NCBI GenBank assembly: GCA_002368355.1
Contig: AP018281.1
Coordinates: 1,426,001-1,490,000, forward strand
DNA length: 64,000 bases
Origin: Chondrocystis sp. NIES-4102
GTDB lineage: Bacteria > Cyanobacteriota > Cyanobacteriia > Cyanobacteriales > Xenococcaceae
Reading direction: 5' to 3'
The notes below the pieces were generated by a model. The model worked only from the letters and a program-made list of their open reading frames with translations. It did not search any database and had not been told where the DNA came from. This document shows, piece by piece, positions 16,199-25,958 of this stretch. Position 1 is the stretch's first letter. Every line of letters begins with the position of its first letter. The translations under genes were made by a program, and so were the position numbers.

Positions 16199-17635
16199 AT
16201 GCAAGTACCTTTTTTAGGTAAGCTGTCATTGTTTATTACAATTTTCGCCTTACCACAATTAATGACCACAACCTCAACCCCTCAAGCATTTCTCTGTTCT
16301 AGCGTTCTTGCAGCAGATACCAGTACTTTAGGGGATGCAGGAGATAGTGGTGAAGAAGGAGTAAAAGGCAACAATGGTCGTAATAGTGACAATTTGACCA
16401 TATTTGCCGATGGCTCACCCATGACTTTAGACTTGACTGGGGGCAATGGTAGCCCAGGGCAACAGGGAGTTAAAGGTTATGATGCTCTTTGTGATCAACC
16501 TTCAGAACCAGTTAACAACAATCTTAAAGGTGCTGACGGTGGTAACGGCGGTGATGGTGGTGATGGTGGTATTGGTGGCAACGGTGGAGCTTTAACCGTT
16601 TATACTACCAACAAGGAAGACCTCAAACAAATTTATGTAATTGCTGCTGGCGGTGAAGGTGGGATGCCAGGCAAAGGAGGAGAGGGAGGAGAAGGTTGCA
16701 AATGCGATCGCCCTTACTGGAATGAAAAAACTTGCTTTGGCGAACCTGGAAGTTCTAATTATAGCTGTACCACCGAAGAATTTCAGTGCAGTGATGGATA
16801 TGTAGGTAGGAAGGGGCGCAGTGGCAGAAAAGGGAGAGATGGTAAGCTGGGTAATCTGACTTTGATTAATTTGGATAAGTCATTAGAGCCTGATTCTCCT
16901 GAAGTTACTGCTCCTATTAGTGAGTTACAAGGTCGAGGTTTTACTTTATCAAGAAATATTTGGCAGAGTAAAAACAATGCTTCAGCTTTATTTGCTCCAG
17001 GCTCAGTTATTGCTAATCAATATAAGGAATTGGTAGCACGTCACGAACATACTGTCTTGGTAGTTTGGGAAGCACCCCAGCCAGTAGAGAATTTTAATGA
17101 TCAACAAATCACCTTAAGTTTAAAAGGCGAAAATGATGCCAATGTGTTCTTACCTGATGATCTATGGTTGGAAAGTAAAACAGTAAAACAAGGTAAATTA
17201 ACCCAATTATTTGTCTTTAATGCTGTTCCTAAAAAAGAGGTAGATGATTTAGTGATCGATGGTTTATTTGGACAAGGAGCAGGTTTACAATTAGATATCT
17301 TTGATGAAGCGGAGAAGTCTAATTTAATTGCTACCAACTTTTCAATCGATTATCGAGTAGGTGAAAAGTCGGAAGAAAAAAATATTTTTGGTGGTAGTAA
17401 AACTATCTATAAAACCAAATATGAAGGAGCAATTCCCCCCGAAGCGATCGCCAGAAACGGCAACTTATTTACTTTGCAACTAGGTAAGTTACCTATTCCC
17501 CCCGAATATCTCCAGCCAGACTTAGAGGTAGAAATAGAAGTAGTTGCTAAAAGATCTCTTGGGGACAATTCCCAAATGAAAACTTTATCTACCCGCACTA
17601 CTATTGAAAATCCTAATTCTCAGTCGGCAAAATAA
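16199..17635 (+). CDS. Secreted collagen-like glycine-rich protein
   Basis: A 478-aa protein with a probable signal peptide (hydrophobic 7-30, possible cleavage near VLAADT). Residues about 44-215 are glycine-rich with Gly-X-Y-like runs: GDSGEEGVKGNNG, GADGGNGGDGGDGGIGGNGG and GRKGRSGRKGRDGKLG, interrupted by a Cys-rich patch (CKCDRPYWNEKTC, with further Cys near 190-197). The C-terminal half (220-478) is a non-repetitive, beta-rich domain I do not recognise. It looks like a surface or sheath structural protein. No clear ribosome site before this ATG. Function unknown. Confidence 0.75.
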   Translation: MQVPFLGKLSLFITIFALPQLMTTTSTPQAFLCSSVLAADTSTLGDAGDSGEEGVKGNNGRNSDNLTIFADGSPMTLDLTGGNGSPGQQGVKGYDALCDQPSEPVNNNLKGADGGNGGDGGDGGIGGNGGALTVYTTNKEDLKQIYVIAAGGEGGMPGKGGEGGEGCKCDRPYWNEKTCFGEPGSSNYSCTTEEFQCSDGYVGRKGRSGRKGRDGKLGNLTLINLDKSLEPDSPEVTAPISELQGRGFTLSRNIWQSKNNASALFAPGSVIANQYKELVARHEHTVLVVWEAPQPVENFNDQQITLSLKGENDANVFLPDDLWLESKTVKQGKLTQLFVFNAVPKKEVDDLVIDGLFGQGAGLQLDIFDEAEKSNLIATNFSIDYRVGEKSEEKNIFGGSKTIYKTKYEGAIPPEAIARNGNLFTLQLGKLPIPPEYLQPDLEVEIEVVAKRSLGDNSQMKTLSTRTTIENPNSQSAK

Positions 17636-17668
17636 CCGCAGTATCTTTAAACTACGATACTAATTACT

Positions 17669-18433
17669 TTAATTGCTGTTTATAGTTTCAATAGCCACCT
17701 GAATAGCTCTTTTTACCGCCGTATCTTTATCAGCGACTAATATATTCTCAGATTCAGTGCGTTGTGCTATAACTGCACTCAAAGCAGCAGCAGTAAAACC
17801 ATAAACTCCCGCCATCTTAAAAAGCGTGCCTGTTTCCATTTCGTAGTTTAAAATATTAAGCTGACGATAACTATCAGTAATCCCTAATAGCCAGGGTTGT
17901 AGATGAGAATTGGCAGAAGATTCGGTTCTTTCTTGTCCTTCATAAAAGGTATCTACCGAAGCAGTAATACCCAAATGGCAAGGAATATCCAAACGACGAG
18001 CAGTTTCCATCAAAGCCACCGTTAGATAGGGATCAGCCACCGCAGGATATTCCACTGGAGCTATATCTAAAGCTGCTCCTTGACGACATAGGGCTGCTTG
18101 AGAGACAACAATACTACCTACAAGCACCGTAGGCTGAATTGAACCACAAGTACCGATCCGAATAAACTGCTTAATTCCTACCTGCACCAACTCATTTACT
18201 ACAATACTTAAAGAAGACGCGCCCATGCCACTAGTAGCGACTAAAATAGGTTTGCCAGTAGCTAGAAAACCTAAATAACTATGAAGTCCTCGATATTCTG
18301 AAAGCAGTTGGACATTGTTTAAATAAGTATGGGCGATATAGTGCGATCGCTCTGGCTCTCCAGATAATAGTACGGTTTGGGGCGCACCAACTCCGAGATC
18401 TGACTGGCTAAACCCAATATGATGAAGTTTCAT
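17669..18433 (-). CDS. udp: Uridine phosphorylase family nucleoside phosphorylase
   Basis: A 254-aa purine/uridine phosphorylase superfamily protein. It cleaves uridine (or a related nucleoside) with phosphate. Motifs follow bacterial Udp: HIGFSQSDLG at the N-terminus, LSGEPERSHYIA, ATSGMGASSLSIVVNELVQVG, RIGTCGSIQP (phosphate site) and NYEMETGTLFKM (ribose-binding MExx). The order of these motifs matches E. coli Udp. It stands alone and diverges from the methyltransferase gene. Substrate specificity cannot be fixed from sequence. Confidence 0.88.
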   Translation of the reverse strand: MKLHHIGFSQSDLGVGAPQTVLLSGEPERSHYIAHTYLNNVQLLSEYRGLHSYLGFLATGKPILVATSGMGASSLSIVVNELVQVGIKQFIRIGTCGSIQPTVLVGSIVVSQAALCRQGAALDIAPVEYPAVADPYLTVALMETARRLDIPCHLGITASVDTFYEGQERTESSANSHLQPWLLGITDSYRQLNILNYEMETGTLFKMAGVYGFTAAALSAVIAQRTESENILVADKDTAVKRAIQVAIETINSN

Positions 18434-18546
18434 CTTGAAAATCTGATTTTAAACTTAAGACTATTAGGTACTAATAAATAAAGTAGACAAATGTTAGATT
18501 AGCACTTATTTATCCCTCACCCATTACTATTGACTGATACTGAACG

Positions 18547-20541
18547 ATGGTAACTCTCGAAAAATTTTCCGCAATTATCTCCAGTTGTAAAAATAGTACA
18601 GTCGGCAAACATTTACCAACCGCGCTGTACGTTCATACTGCTGCTTTATCTCATCTTGAGCCTCTGCTGCAAGACTATGAGCGTCTGGCTAGAAGTTTGG
18701 TTAATAGTAATGAGCCTGCAACAATTGTTAAATTTGCCACTGATCAACCAAAAGTTTCATATTTATATTACCCTGATTTTGATCGCGACCCTCATCCGCA
18801 GTTACATCAAAGTATCGTGGTTGATTTAATAGATCAGCAAGTTTCTGTCAGACATTATTATAATTCTCAAAACCCCCCTATTCTCCATCGCAAAGAAACC
18901 TTTGTCACTAAAGATTATCCTCTCTATGAAACCTTCGCTCAATTAACAACAGTTGAAGTAGCATTAGGATTATTAGATAACTCTCGCCATATAGGTACAC
19001 TACAAGAATGGACACGCTGGTTATCACAACAGGGTATATCTTTAGTAGATCACCACCTAGTTTGTCCCCTAGATTCTCCTATGGCACTTAAACAAAATAT
19101 TGTGATAGAAAGACACCGAGCAGCAATTAAACGCCTTGAATTATCTCGTCCGATTAAAGTTGCTATTGATGCGAATTTATTTGAGGAAGGTACAACATTT
19201 TTTGATTATGGATGCGGTCATGGAGAAGATCTAGAACGCCTAGAAGAACTTGGGTACACTTGTTATGGTTGGGATCCTTTTTATCGTGCTGATGCACCCT
19301 TGGTAGCTGCCGATATCGTTAATCTTGGTTATATTATTAACGTTATTGAAGATATAGTTGAACGTCGAGAGGCTTTAATTAAGGCTTGGGAATTAACTCG
19401 TAAAGTATTAATTGTCTCTGCACAAGTATTAGTAGACGATCGCCGTCGTGGTTTAATTGCCTATGGAGATGGAATTGTAACCAATCGTAATACGTTTCAA
19501 AAATATTATGAGCAAGAAGAGTTAAAGTTATATATCGAACAGGTACTTGGTAATGAATCGATTCCTGCGGGGTTAGGAATATATCTAATCTTTCGGGATG
19601 AAGTAGCAGCAGAATCTTTCCGCGCTTCTCGTTTATATTCTCGTTTAAGTACACCCAGAATTCAAACCAAAGTTAGGAATTTTGAAGATTATCGTCAATT
19701 ACTAACTCCGTTGATGGATTTTTATACACAAAGGGGGCGTTTACCAGTTAAAGGCGAATTAAAATCAGAAAATGCTATTAAAGAGGAATTTCGCAGCTAT
19801 CAAAGGGCGTTTAAATTAGTTCAACTAGCTACGGATGCTAATGAGTGGGAAGCGATCGCCGAAAAACGTCGTCAAGATCTTTTAGTTTATTTGGCTTTAG
19901 GTAAATTTAGTGGTCGTCCTACTGTTAGAAAACTCGCCCCTGAAGTTAAAGCAGATGTTAAGGCTTTGTTTGGTAATTATAAACAAGCTTGTATGATTGC
20001 AGATATGTTATTAGTAAATGTTGGCGATCTTGATAAAATTGCTAATCTCTGCAAAGCTAGTAAAATCGGTAAACAACTTAATGATGCCCTAGCTGTTCAT
20101 ATTAGTGCGTTAGAAAAACTACCTCCCTTATTAAGATTATATGAGGGTTGTGCTAGTCGTAATTTTTATCGTTTAGAAAATGCCAATATTATTAAGCTTT
20201 ATTATAATAAGCCCAAAATAACCTATTTAGTTTATCCTGAATTTGACACCCAAGCTCACCCCACTTTACAAGCAACTTTAGAGGTTGATTTACATAATTT
20301 ATCTGTTACCTATCACGATATTTCTGATGAGACTAATCCTTTAATTTTGCATCAAAAAGATGCTTTAGTTGCTCCTGATTATCCGAGTTATGAAAAGTTT
20401 GTTCGTCTTACTCAAATAGAACAAAAATCAGGTTTATTGGAAAATCAAGAAGCTATTCGTCGTTTGCACGGTTGGTTGCGTTGTTTGAGGGAACATGAAG
20501 TAAAAATTGAAGGACATCAATTAAGTACTGGTATGAAATAA
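18547..20541 (+). CDS. DNA-phosphorothioation-associated-type methyltransferase with duplicated flanking domain
   Basis: A 664-aa protein. The central part (about 188-480) matches the putative SAM methyltransferase annotated as associated with DNA phosphorothioation (Dnd) loci: IERHRAAIKRLELSRP, SAM motif FDYGCGHG at 219-226, then ADIVNLGYIINVIED. Flanking it are two copies of one ~155-aa domain: residues 13-171 and 501-660 align almost end to end (CKNSTVGKHLPTALYVH with CKASKIGKQLNDALAVH; YYPDFDRDPHPQL with VYPEFDTQAHPTL). No dnd, pbe or ssp genes are in the window. A DNA-modification or defence role is possible but unproven; the target is unknown. Confidence 0.82.
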   Translation: MVTLEKFSAIISSCKNSTVGKHLPTALYVHTAALSHLEPLLQDYERLARSLVNSNEPATIVKFATDQPKVSYLYYPDFDRDPHPQLHQSIVVDLIDQQVSVRHYYNSQNPPILHRKETFVTKDYPLYETFAQLTTVEVALGLLDNSRHIGTLQEWTRWLSQQGISLVDHHLVCPLDSPMALKQNIVIERHRAAIKRLELSRPIKVAIDANLFEEGTTFFDYGCGHGEDLERLEELGYTCYGWDPFYRADAPLVAADIVNLGYIINVIEDIVERREALIKAWELTRKVLIVSAQVLVDDRRRGLIAYGDGIVTNRNTFQKYYEQEELKLYIEQVLGNESIPAGLGIYLIFRDEVAAESFRASRLYSRLSTPRIQTKVRNFEDYRQLLTPLMDFYTQRGRLPVKGELKSENAIKEEFRSYQRAFKLVQLATDANEWEAIAEKRRQDLLVYLALGKFSGRPTVRKLAPEVKADVKALFGNYKQACMIADMLLVNVGDLDKIANLCKASKIGKQLNDALAVHISALEKLPPLLRLYEGCASRNFYRLENANIIKLYYNKPKITYLVYPEFDTQAHPTLQATLEVDLHNLSVTYHDISDETNPLILHQKDALVAPDYPSYEKFVRLTQIEQKSGLLENQEAIRRLHGWLRCLREHEVKIEGHQLSTGMK

Positions 20542-20818
20542 TGCTGTCAAAGGTGGAATTATTTGCTAGAGAAATTTATCTTCTGTTATTAATTCCAGTG
20601 ATTTTAATATTTAAGCTAGTCTAACTAATAAAATATCTAATCAATCACAACAATTATCTGGCATAAAAGAAAATTACTAAAGCGTTAATCCTAACTTAAT
20701 TAACATTTAATTTATCCATACTTAGATAAGTATATAGTCAGCTTGGGGTAATCAAAACCCAGTAAAACTATAGATATCTCAATAAAATAAATCCTATTAA
20801 ACTTATCTAGGGGTGGTT

Positions 20819-22057
20819 ATGTTATTGTTAAAAAAACTTAGAAAAAAAACACTAACATTTCTGAGTATTGCCTTTTTTGTACTGACTTTTGTCTTTTATC
20901 CTGCTCTTTTACATCCAAACTCAACATTAAAAATAATTGCATCAGAGATTAATATAGCTCAGAAATCAGAGCAATTTACTCAATTAAACATTGCCCAAGC
21001 CAGTGCAACTGCAAAAAGCAGCCAATCAACACAACAAGAAGAAAAAGTGATTGATTTTTTTCAAATGGCAATGGGTGCTTTAGCTGGGTTAGTACTCTTT
21101 ATCTTTGGAGTTACTCGTCTGTCTGAAGGTTTAGAAGACTTGGGGACAGAGAGAATGAAGAGTTTTTTAAGCAAATGTACTACTAACCGTTTGGCTGGAA
21201 TTCTAACGGGAGCAGTTGCCACAACTTTCTTAGAATCTTCCTCCGTCACCATTATTATGGTTATCGCTATGGTTAGTGCAGGGGTTTTAACTTTCGTACA
21301 GTCCCTCGGCGTTGTCTTAGGCTCAAATATTGGTACAGCAGTTGGGGCGCAAATAATTTCCCTCAATATTGAATTATATGTTCCCCTGTTAATGTTTGCT
21401 GGACTATTAATGTTATTTTTAGGTAAAACCAAGAGGCAAAAAACCCTTGGGATCATTCTTCTGGGATTTGGCTTGATGTTTTATGGGCTAGAAGCCATTG
21501 ACGAAGCGATGAAGCCCTTTAGAGACTATCAACCCTTCATTAGCTTAATGAAACGATTAGGTGATAATCCAGTGCTAGGGGCATTAGTAGGAGCGATTTT
21601 TACCATTATCATTCAATCATCTTCGGCGACTGTGGCGATCGTAATTACCTTAGCAAGTTCTGGTTTAATTGCTTTACCTGCGGGTATTGCCATAATGTTG
21701 GGTGCAGAAGTGGGTACTTGCGCCGATACCCTATTGGCTACTATTGGTCGAGGTAGTGCAGCTTTACGCACAGGTGTTTTTCACCTCTTATTTAACTTAA
21801 TCAGTGCTGCTTTAGGAATTGTCTTTGCTCCTCAATTAGTCCAATTAGCTCAAGCAATTTCGGGGGATGGAGGAGTGGGACGACAAGTTGCCAATGCTCA
21901 AATGCTATTTAATATTTTGGGTGTTGTTTTAGTAATTGGTTTTTTACCTGCCGTAGCGCGGATCTTAACCCGTCTTATACCTGATAAGCAAGCTGACTTA
22001 GAACGAAGACAAAGACAAGAGGAAAAGCACAAGCAGAAGGAAACCGTAGGTATTTAA
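20819..22057 (+). CDS. Na+/phosphate cotransporter family membrane protein
   Basis: A 412-aa membrane protein with two inverted Na/Pi-cotransporter repeats. Each has a Gln/Glu-Ser-Ser motif: FLESSSVTIIMVIAM (first) and IIQSSSATVAIVITLASS (second). Eight or so membrane segments follow a poorly conserved, signal-like N-terminus (first ~75 residues). A GTG at 20813 is in frame, but AGGGGTG at 20809-20815 is the ribosome site itself, so I prefer the ATG at 20819. It lacks the PhoU-like C-terminal domain of longer homologues. Likely transports phosphate or a similar anion with sodium. Confidence 0.88.
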   Translation: MLLLKKLRKKTLTFLSIAFFVLTFVFYPALLHPNSTLKIIASEINIAQKSEQFTQLNIAQASATAKSSQSTQQEEKVIDFFQMAMGALAGLVLFIFGVTRLSEGLEDLGTERMKSFLSKCTTNRLAGILTGAVATTFLESSSVTIIMVIAMVSAGVLTFVQSLGVVLGSNIGTAVGAQIISLNIELYVPLLMFAGLLMLFLGKTKRQKTLGIILLGFGLMFYGLEAIDEAMKPFRDYQPFISLMKRLGDNPVLGALVGAIFTIIIQSSSATVAIVITLASSGLIALPAGIAIMLGAEVGTCADTLLATIGRGSAALRTGVFHLLFNLISAALGIVFAPQLVQLAQAISGDGGVGRQVANAQMLFNILGVVLVIGFLPAVARILTRLIPDKQADLERRQRQEEKHKQKETVGI

Positions 22058-22131
22058 TCGAGATATATCTTCTGTTGACTATTTAACTTATAATTGCTGT
22101 GAGCTAAAAAATATCCCTTGAGTTATCTCCT

Positions 22132-22269
22132 ATGGAATCTGAAGCTCAACGCCAGGGGTTAGAAATTAGTAAATCTAAACTAGCAGAACTACAACCTTTA
22201 GCAGGTAGAAATCCGATGTTAGCTAAAAAAATTATCAAAAACGAAGCCCTCGGACTAAGGACGTGGTGA
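22132..22269 (+). CDS. Candidate small soluble peptide (45 aa)
   Basis: A 45-codon frame, MESEAQRQGLEISKSKLAEL and onward, ending LGLRTW. It is charged and predicted helical, with no known motif. It lies 74 bp after the Na/Pi transporter gene. Its stop codon overlaps the GTG of the next small frame in a GTGA arrangement, typical of translationally coupled gene pairs. No good Shine-Dalgarno sequence is seen. It could be a real small gene or chance. Confidence 0.4.
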   Translation: MESEAQRQGLEISKSKLAELQPLAGRNPMLAKKIIKNEALGLRTW

Positions 22270-22397
22270 TTGTGCCAATTATCATCGCTGCATTATTTAG
22301 TTTTGCTGTAGTTAGGTTTATGGGGATGGGTATAAGGAGTAAAGGGCTTTATATTACATTACTGGCGGTGTTTGTTTGGTGTGTGCGATGGCATTGA
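22266..22397 (+). CDS. Candidate small membrane peptide (43 aa)
   Basis: Starts at GTG within the overlap GTGA with the preceding 45-aa frame. The sequence has two hydrophobic stretches, VPIIIAALFSFAVVRFMG and LYITLLAVFVWCVRW, joined by a short basic turn. It looks like a tiny two-helix membrane protein. Function unknown; small toxins, transporter subunits and regulators can all look like this. Confidence 0.4.
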   Translation: MIVPIIIAALFSFAVVRFMGMGIRSKGLYITLLAVFVWCVRWH

Positions 22398-22450
22398 AAT
22401 AGTTAGGGAATGTTAGAGAAGGGAGGAAGAGGTTAGTACAGTAGAAAAAA

Positions 22451-23323
22451 TTATTCTCTTACACTTAGCTGTAATAGAGCAATTTGCTTACTAATACATT
22501 CGATTCCTAAAATTAGCGATCGCATCAGTTCGGAATCTTGATGATAGTTAGCTGGTACTAAATTAGTTATTTGCTGACTATTAGTTATCTCGTCGCGATG
22601 ATCCCACTCTTTTGCAGTCGAGTCATCTTTAAAGATACCGAGAGCGATACCGCCATATTGATTGATTACTGTAAAACAGGGAATATCCGATGTACCATCA
22701 CCGACATAAATCACTTGGTTAATAGGAACGTGCAATTCTTTAATTGGAATATCGCGGTAGTTGTACATCAAATCTTGCTGATTATTTTTATCGATACCAA
22801 TAGAAAGATAATATAAATAATGAGTTTTTTCTGTATGGCTCATTAGCTGTTTGAGAAATTGAATTTCTCCTTTCTCATCATAAGCCAATTCGCAACCCCA
22901 CATTCGAGTAAAGTATTTGGCAATAGAAGTATTACGAGCAATATCGACAAAGCCACCGCTAATTAAATAGAACTCCACTTCTACTTCTGGAACTATTTCT
23001 ACCGCTCGTTTTCTCAAGCACTCAAACATAGAAGTTACTCCTTCAATCATGTGCAATTTTTTACCTAAATTAGCTAATCTTTCATAAGTAATTTTGTCTT
23101 TTTCCTCTCTATTTAAAGACTCTTGAATTAAACAATAAGTTCTAGCTAAATACTTGTGCCAACCTTGTTCTACTAAAGGATCAACCCTCTCTCGCTCAAA
23201 AACTTGAACATCAAGCTGACAATCTTCTAATAAAATTTTAAAGCTATCTTCTGAAATTAAAGTCTCATCAAAATCGAAAACAACTGCAATACGATTGGAA
23301 AGTGGTTTAGTGGCGTAGCTCAT
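22451..23323 (-). CDS. HAD-superfamily phosphatase
   Basis: A 290-aa HAD hydrolase. Motif I is DFDETLISEDS (Asp17 nucleophile), motif II the SGG in FYLISGGFVDIA and motif IV VGDGTSDIPCF. It resembles the SerB/HAD-IB type with a helical cap between motifs I and II. Length is longer than typical phosphoserine phosphatases. The substrate is unknown. It stands alone between the small-peptide pair and a decayed gene. Confidence 0.8.
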   Translation of the reverse strand: MSYATKPLSNRIAVVFDFDETLISEDSFKILLEDCQLDVQVFERERVDPLVEQGWHKYLARTYCLIQESLNREEKDKITYERLANLGKKLHMIEGVTSMFECLRKRAVEIVPEVEVEFYLISGGFVDIARNTSIAKYFTRMWGCELAYDEKGEIQFLKQLMSHTEKTHYLYYLSIGIDKNNQQDLMYNYRDIPIKELHVPINQVIYVGDGTSDIPCFTVINQYGGIALGIFKDDSTAKEWDHRDEITNSQQITNLVPANYHQDSELMRSLILGIECISKQIALLQLSVRE

Positions 23324-23384
23324 AGATTGAATAGTTCTCTATTGTCGATCTAATTGTTGTTTATTTTACAATCTCTCATGCTCC

Positions 23385-23851
23385 CTTCTTCTTGGCATCG
23401 CTGCTTATGCTTTTGTCAATGCCAGCAATACCAATGTTATAGTCACTGAAGAACCAACCTAGCCCAAATGGTCACACCATTATTCCTACTCTCAATGAAT
23501 TATCAGATCTTAAGGTATAAGAAGGTACTAGAATTAATGTCGGCAATATCAAATGAGATCGCACCTCCGAAAAAGCCAACCTAGAAGCTAAAAAACAGCG
23601 ATTAGTAGACTCGATCAACAAAGCTAAATTATCCCTGGGGGAATTAAAACCCGTCCCAGTACCTAAGTTTCAAACAGAACTAGTCAACCTCAGACAAGCT
23701 CAGTTTAATTTAGATGCCATTGTGAAACAGATAAATAATTTCGATAATAATTTCTACCATATAAAACCCTTGGCACGTTCAAGTATTTGAATCTGAAAAA
23801 GTACAACAGTTAGCCGACTGGAAACTCAGAGAGCATCGCTACATAAATTAA
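23385..23851 (+). pseudogene. Decayed gene resembling a secretion/efflux adaptor
   Basis: Protein-like sequence is spread over shifting frames with internal stops. One frame gives LLGIAAYAFVNASN, the next NGHTIIPTLNELSDLKV-stop-EGTRINVGNIK-stop-DRTSEKANLEAKKQRLVDSI, then FQTELVNLRQAQFNLDAIVKQI, and after a further shift PWHVQVFESEKVQQLAD. The order of a hydrophobic N-terminus, a lipoyl-like EGTRINVG and a coiled LEAKKQRLV segment recalls membrane-fusion/adaptor proteins; this is a guess. At least two frameshifts and three stops show it is not functional. The rest of the 23324-24054 spacer holds no gene. Confidence 0.65.
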
Positions 23852-24054
23852 TGGGACTTACACCATCAGATATCAAGGTAATTGTCTTTTTTTTAGCAGA
23901 CCAGTCTCGATTTAATATCTAATACTAAGGGTGGGAAAATAACGAAAGACTTAGAATATCTTTTAGTTTCGCGCCTATATAGATATTTAAGCCTTTTCAT
24001 TAAACTTAATAAATATTTTTTTTGATCTTTCCAGCTAATGCTTGGCAATTGGTA

Positions 24055-25716
24055 TTAGCTAGTGGATGATTGTTTTTTAATAGTCCAAAAAGGAAAATTT
24101 TGACTAGGATTAATTACAACACCGTTAATCGTATTTTGAGCAAAAGCATAATCTTTAGTTTGCCATAAAGGGACATAGGGGACATCTTGAGCTACTAGTT
24201 CTTGTAATTGAGTAAAGATAGATTGACGTTTACTAGCATCTTGTTCTCGTCGTGATTGTTCGATTAATTGATTAGCGCGATCGCTATAGTAAAAAGAACC
24301 TCGACTTTGAGCAACACCTTCTTCACAACCAAGACTAGATGAACCTTTAGCACAACTTAAAAAGGGTTGAATATAGTTATCTGCATCAAGAAAATCAGGA
24401 TACCAATCTGCCAATGCAGCAGGATATATTCCCTGACTTAAATTACCAAAAAAGGAAGCAGATTCAACGCTATTAGGAATAAATTGAATCATTCCTCCTA
24501 ATGCTTGTTCAGCATAGGCTTTGATCGTATCAGCTACAATACCACGGGTAATTGAACCTGAAGGATGCCAAATTTCGATAATAGCGGGATTTTCAACTGA
24601 ATACCCAGCTTTGGTTAATAATTCTTTAGCTCTATCTGTATTAGCGTCACCATACAATTCTTCAAAAGTGGGTTTATAGCTACTAAAAGCGGTAGGAATA
24701 AGACTATAAAGTGGTTCTGCTTGACCTTTTAATACTCTTTCATTAATTAAAGCTCGATTAATAATTGAAGCTACCGCCTGACGTACCTCTAGTTGATTTA
24801 GGGGTTCTTGCTGTAAATTAAGCACTAGATAATTAACTACTGTTCCTGATCCTTCTATTACCTGCCATTTATCCCCTGCATTATTGATTAAAGTCTCAAT
24901 TTGCTGTGGATCAAGGGACTGATAAGCTACTTCTATTTCTCCTGTCTTAAAACTATTAAATAAGTTAGCAGAATTACCTGTATAAACCTGGATGTTAATA
25001 CCTTTATTAGCTGGCTTCTCCCCCCAGTATTGATCATTAATATCTAAACTAATAGAATCACTCTTAAACTGCGCTAACTTATATTTACCAGTACCTACTA
25101 AAATATTAGGGTTAAATTGTCCAGCCCCCAAGGTATAAGCCTGGGGAGAAACAGCACAAGCACCAGGAAAAGCAAGTAAAGCCTCCAAGGCTGCAAATGG
25201 TTGAGAGAGAGTAATTTTTAATTCATATTCTCCTGTGGCTTCGATCTTATTAATTACATCTGCTAGTAAAAAAGAAGGTTTCCCACCATTTTCTATAAAG
25301 CGTTGTAAGGAAAAGACCATAGCTTTAGCATTAAAAGCAGTCCCATCATGAAATACTACCCCCTGCCGTACAGGAATAGTATAGATTAAGCCATCTGCGC
25401 TAATTTTAGGCATTGCTGTTGCCAGCAAGGGTTTAATTTCGGTTGTTCCAACTGCATAGGTATAAAGACTTTCCCCGACGTTATAAACAATGTTTAAACC
25501 TGCTAATTCATAATTATCCGCAGGATCGAGGGTGCGAGGTTTGAGGGTAGTTCCTACGGAAATTCGATGATTATCTGTAGTATTAGTAGTTTTTGGTTGA
25601 GTTTGATTGCTATTACATCCTACAACTAAAGTAAAACAAACTAAAAATAGGATGATATATTTACTTATTTGGCGTAATTGTTGCCCTAGGTGAAAAAAAT
25701 TCTTGCTACTACTCAT
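24055..25716 (-). CDS. Oligopeptide-type ABC transporter substrate-binding lipoprotein
   Basis: A 553-aa family 5 solute-binding protein, as in peptide or nickel import. The signal peptide ends in lipobox VVGC. Typical segments are KPRTLDPADNYELAG, the FHDGTAFNAKAMVFSLQR motif and VGTGKYKLAQF. A longer form could start at TTG 25735-25737, but MSSSKNFF at 25716 is a better start because the hydrophobic core then begins about 20 residues in. No permease or ATPase genes are adjacent, which is common for such proteins in cyanobacteria. Ligand unknown. Confidence 0.88.
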   Translation of the reverse strand: MSSSKNFFHLGQQLRQISKYIILFLVCFTLVVGCNSNQTQPKTTNTTDNHRISVGTTLKPRTLDPADNYELAGLNIVYNVGESLYTYAVGTTEIKPLLATAMPKISADGLIYTIPVRQGVVFHDGTAFNAKAMVFSLQRFIENGGKPSFLLADVINKIEATGEYELKITLSQPFAALEALLAFPGACAVSPQAYTLGAGQFNPNILVGTGKYKLAQFKSDSISLDINDQYWGEKPANKGINIQVYTGNSANLFNSFKTGEIEVAYQSLDPQQIETLINNAGDKWQVIEGSGTVVNYLVLNLQQEPLNQLEVRQAVASIINRALINERVLKGQAEPLYSLIPTAFSSYKPTFEELYGDANTDRAKELLTKAGYSVENPAIIEIWHPSGSITRGIVADTIKAYAEQALGGMIQFIPNSVESASFFGNLSQGIYPAALADWYPDFLDADNYIQPFLSCAKGSSSLGCEEGVAQSRGSFYYSDRANQLIEQSRREQDASKRQSIFTQLQELVAQDVPYVPLWQTKDYAFAQNTINGVVINPSQNFPFWTIKKQSSTS

Positions 25717-25958
25717 TGCCCAGTAAGATGATTCCAAAGTCTATTTCGCATCATAAAGGGTAATTGATCAGATTACTTTTGTGGCAAGATAAACTGTAAA
25801 ACTTAACCTAATTGATTTAAATTCTTTCCAAGAGCGATCGCGCTGTCTTGGTTTTTTCAATTTCTCGCTTCAATATTAATGTCTTAGTCTCGATCCTACC
25901 TTCATGGGTATTAAGACTCTAAGACTAAAACATTATTTAATGTAGCCAAACATGACAA

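Noticed and set aside
18547-20541. A full phosphorothioation (Dnd) defence system
   Set aside because: Only the methyltransferase-type gene is present; its neighbours are uridine phosphorylase and a Na/Pi transporter.
20813-20818. GTG start for the Na/Pi transporter
   Set aside because: This GTG lies inside the AGGGGTG ribosome site; the ATG at 20819 is better placed.
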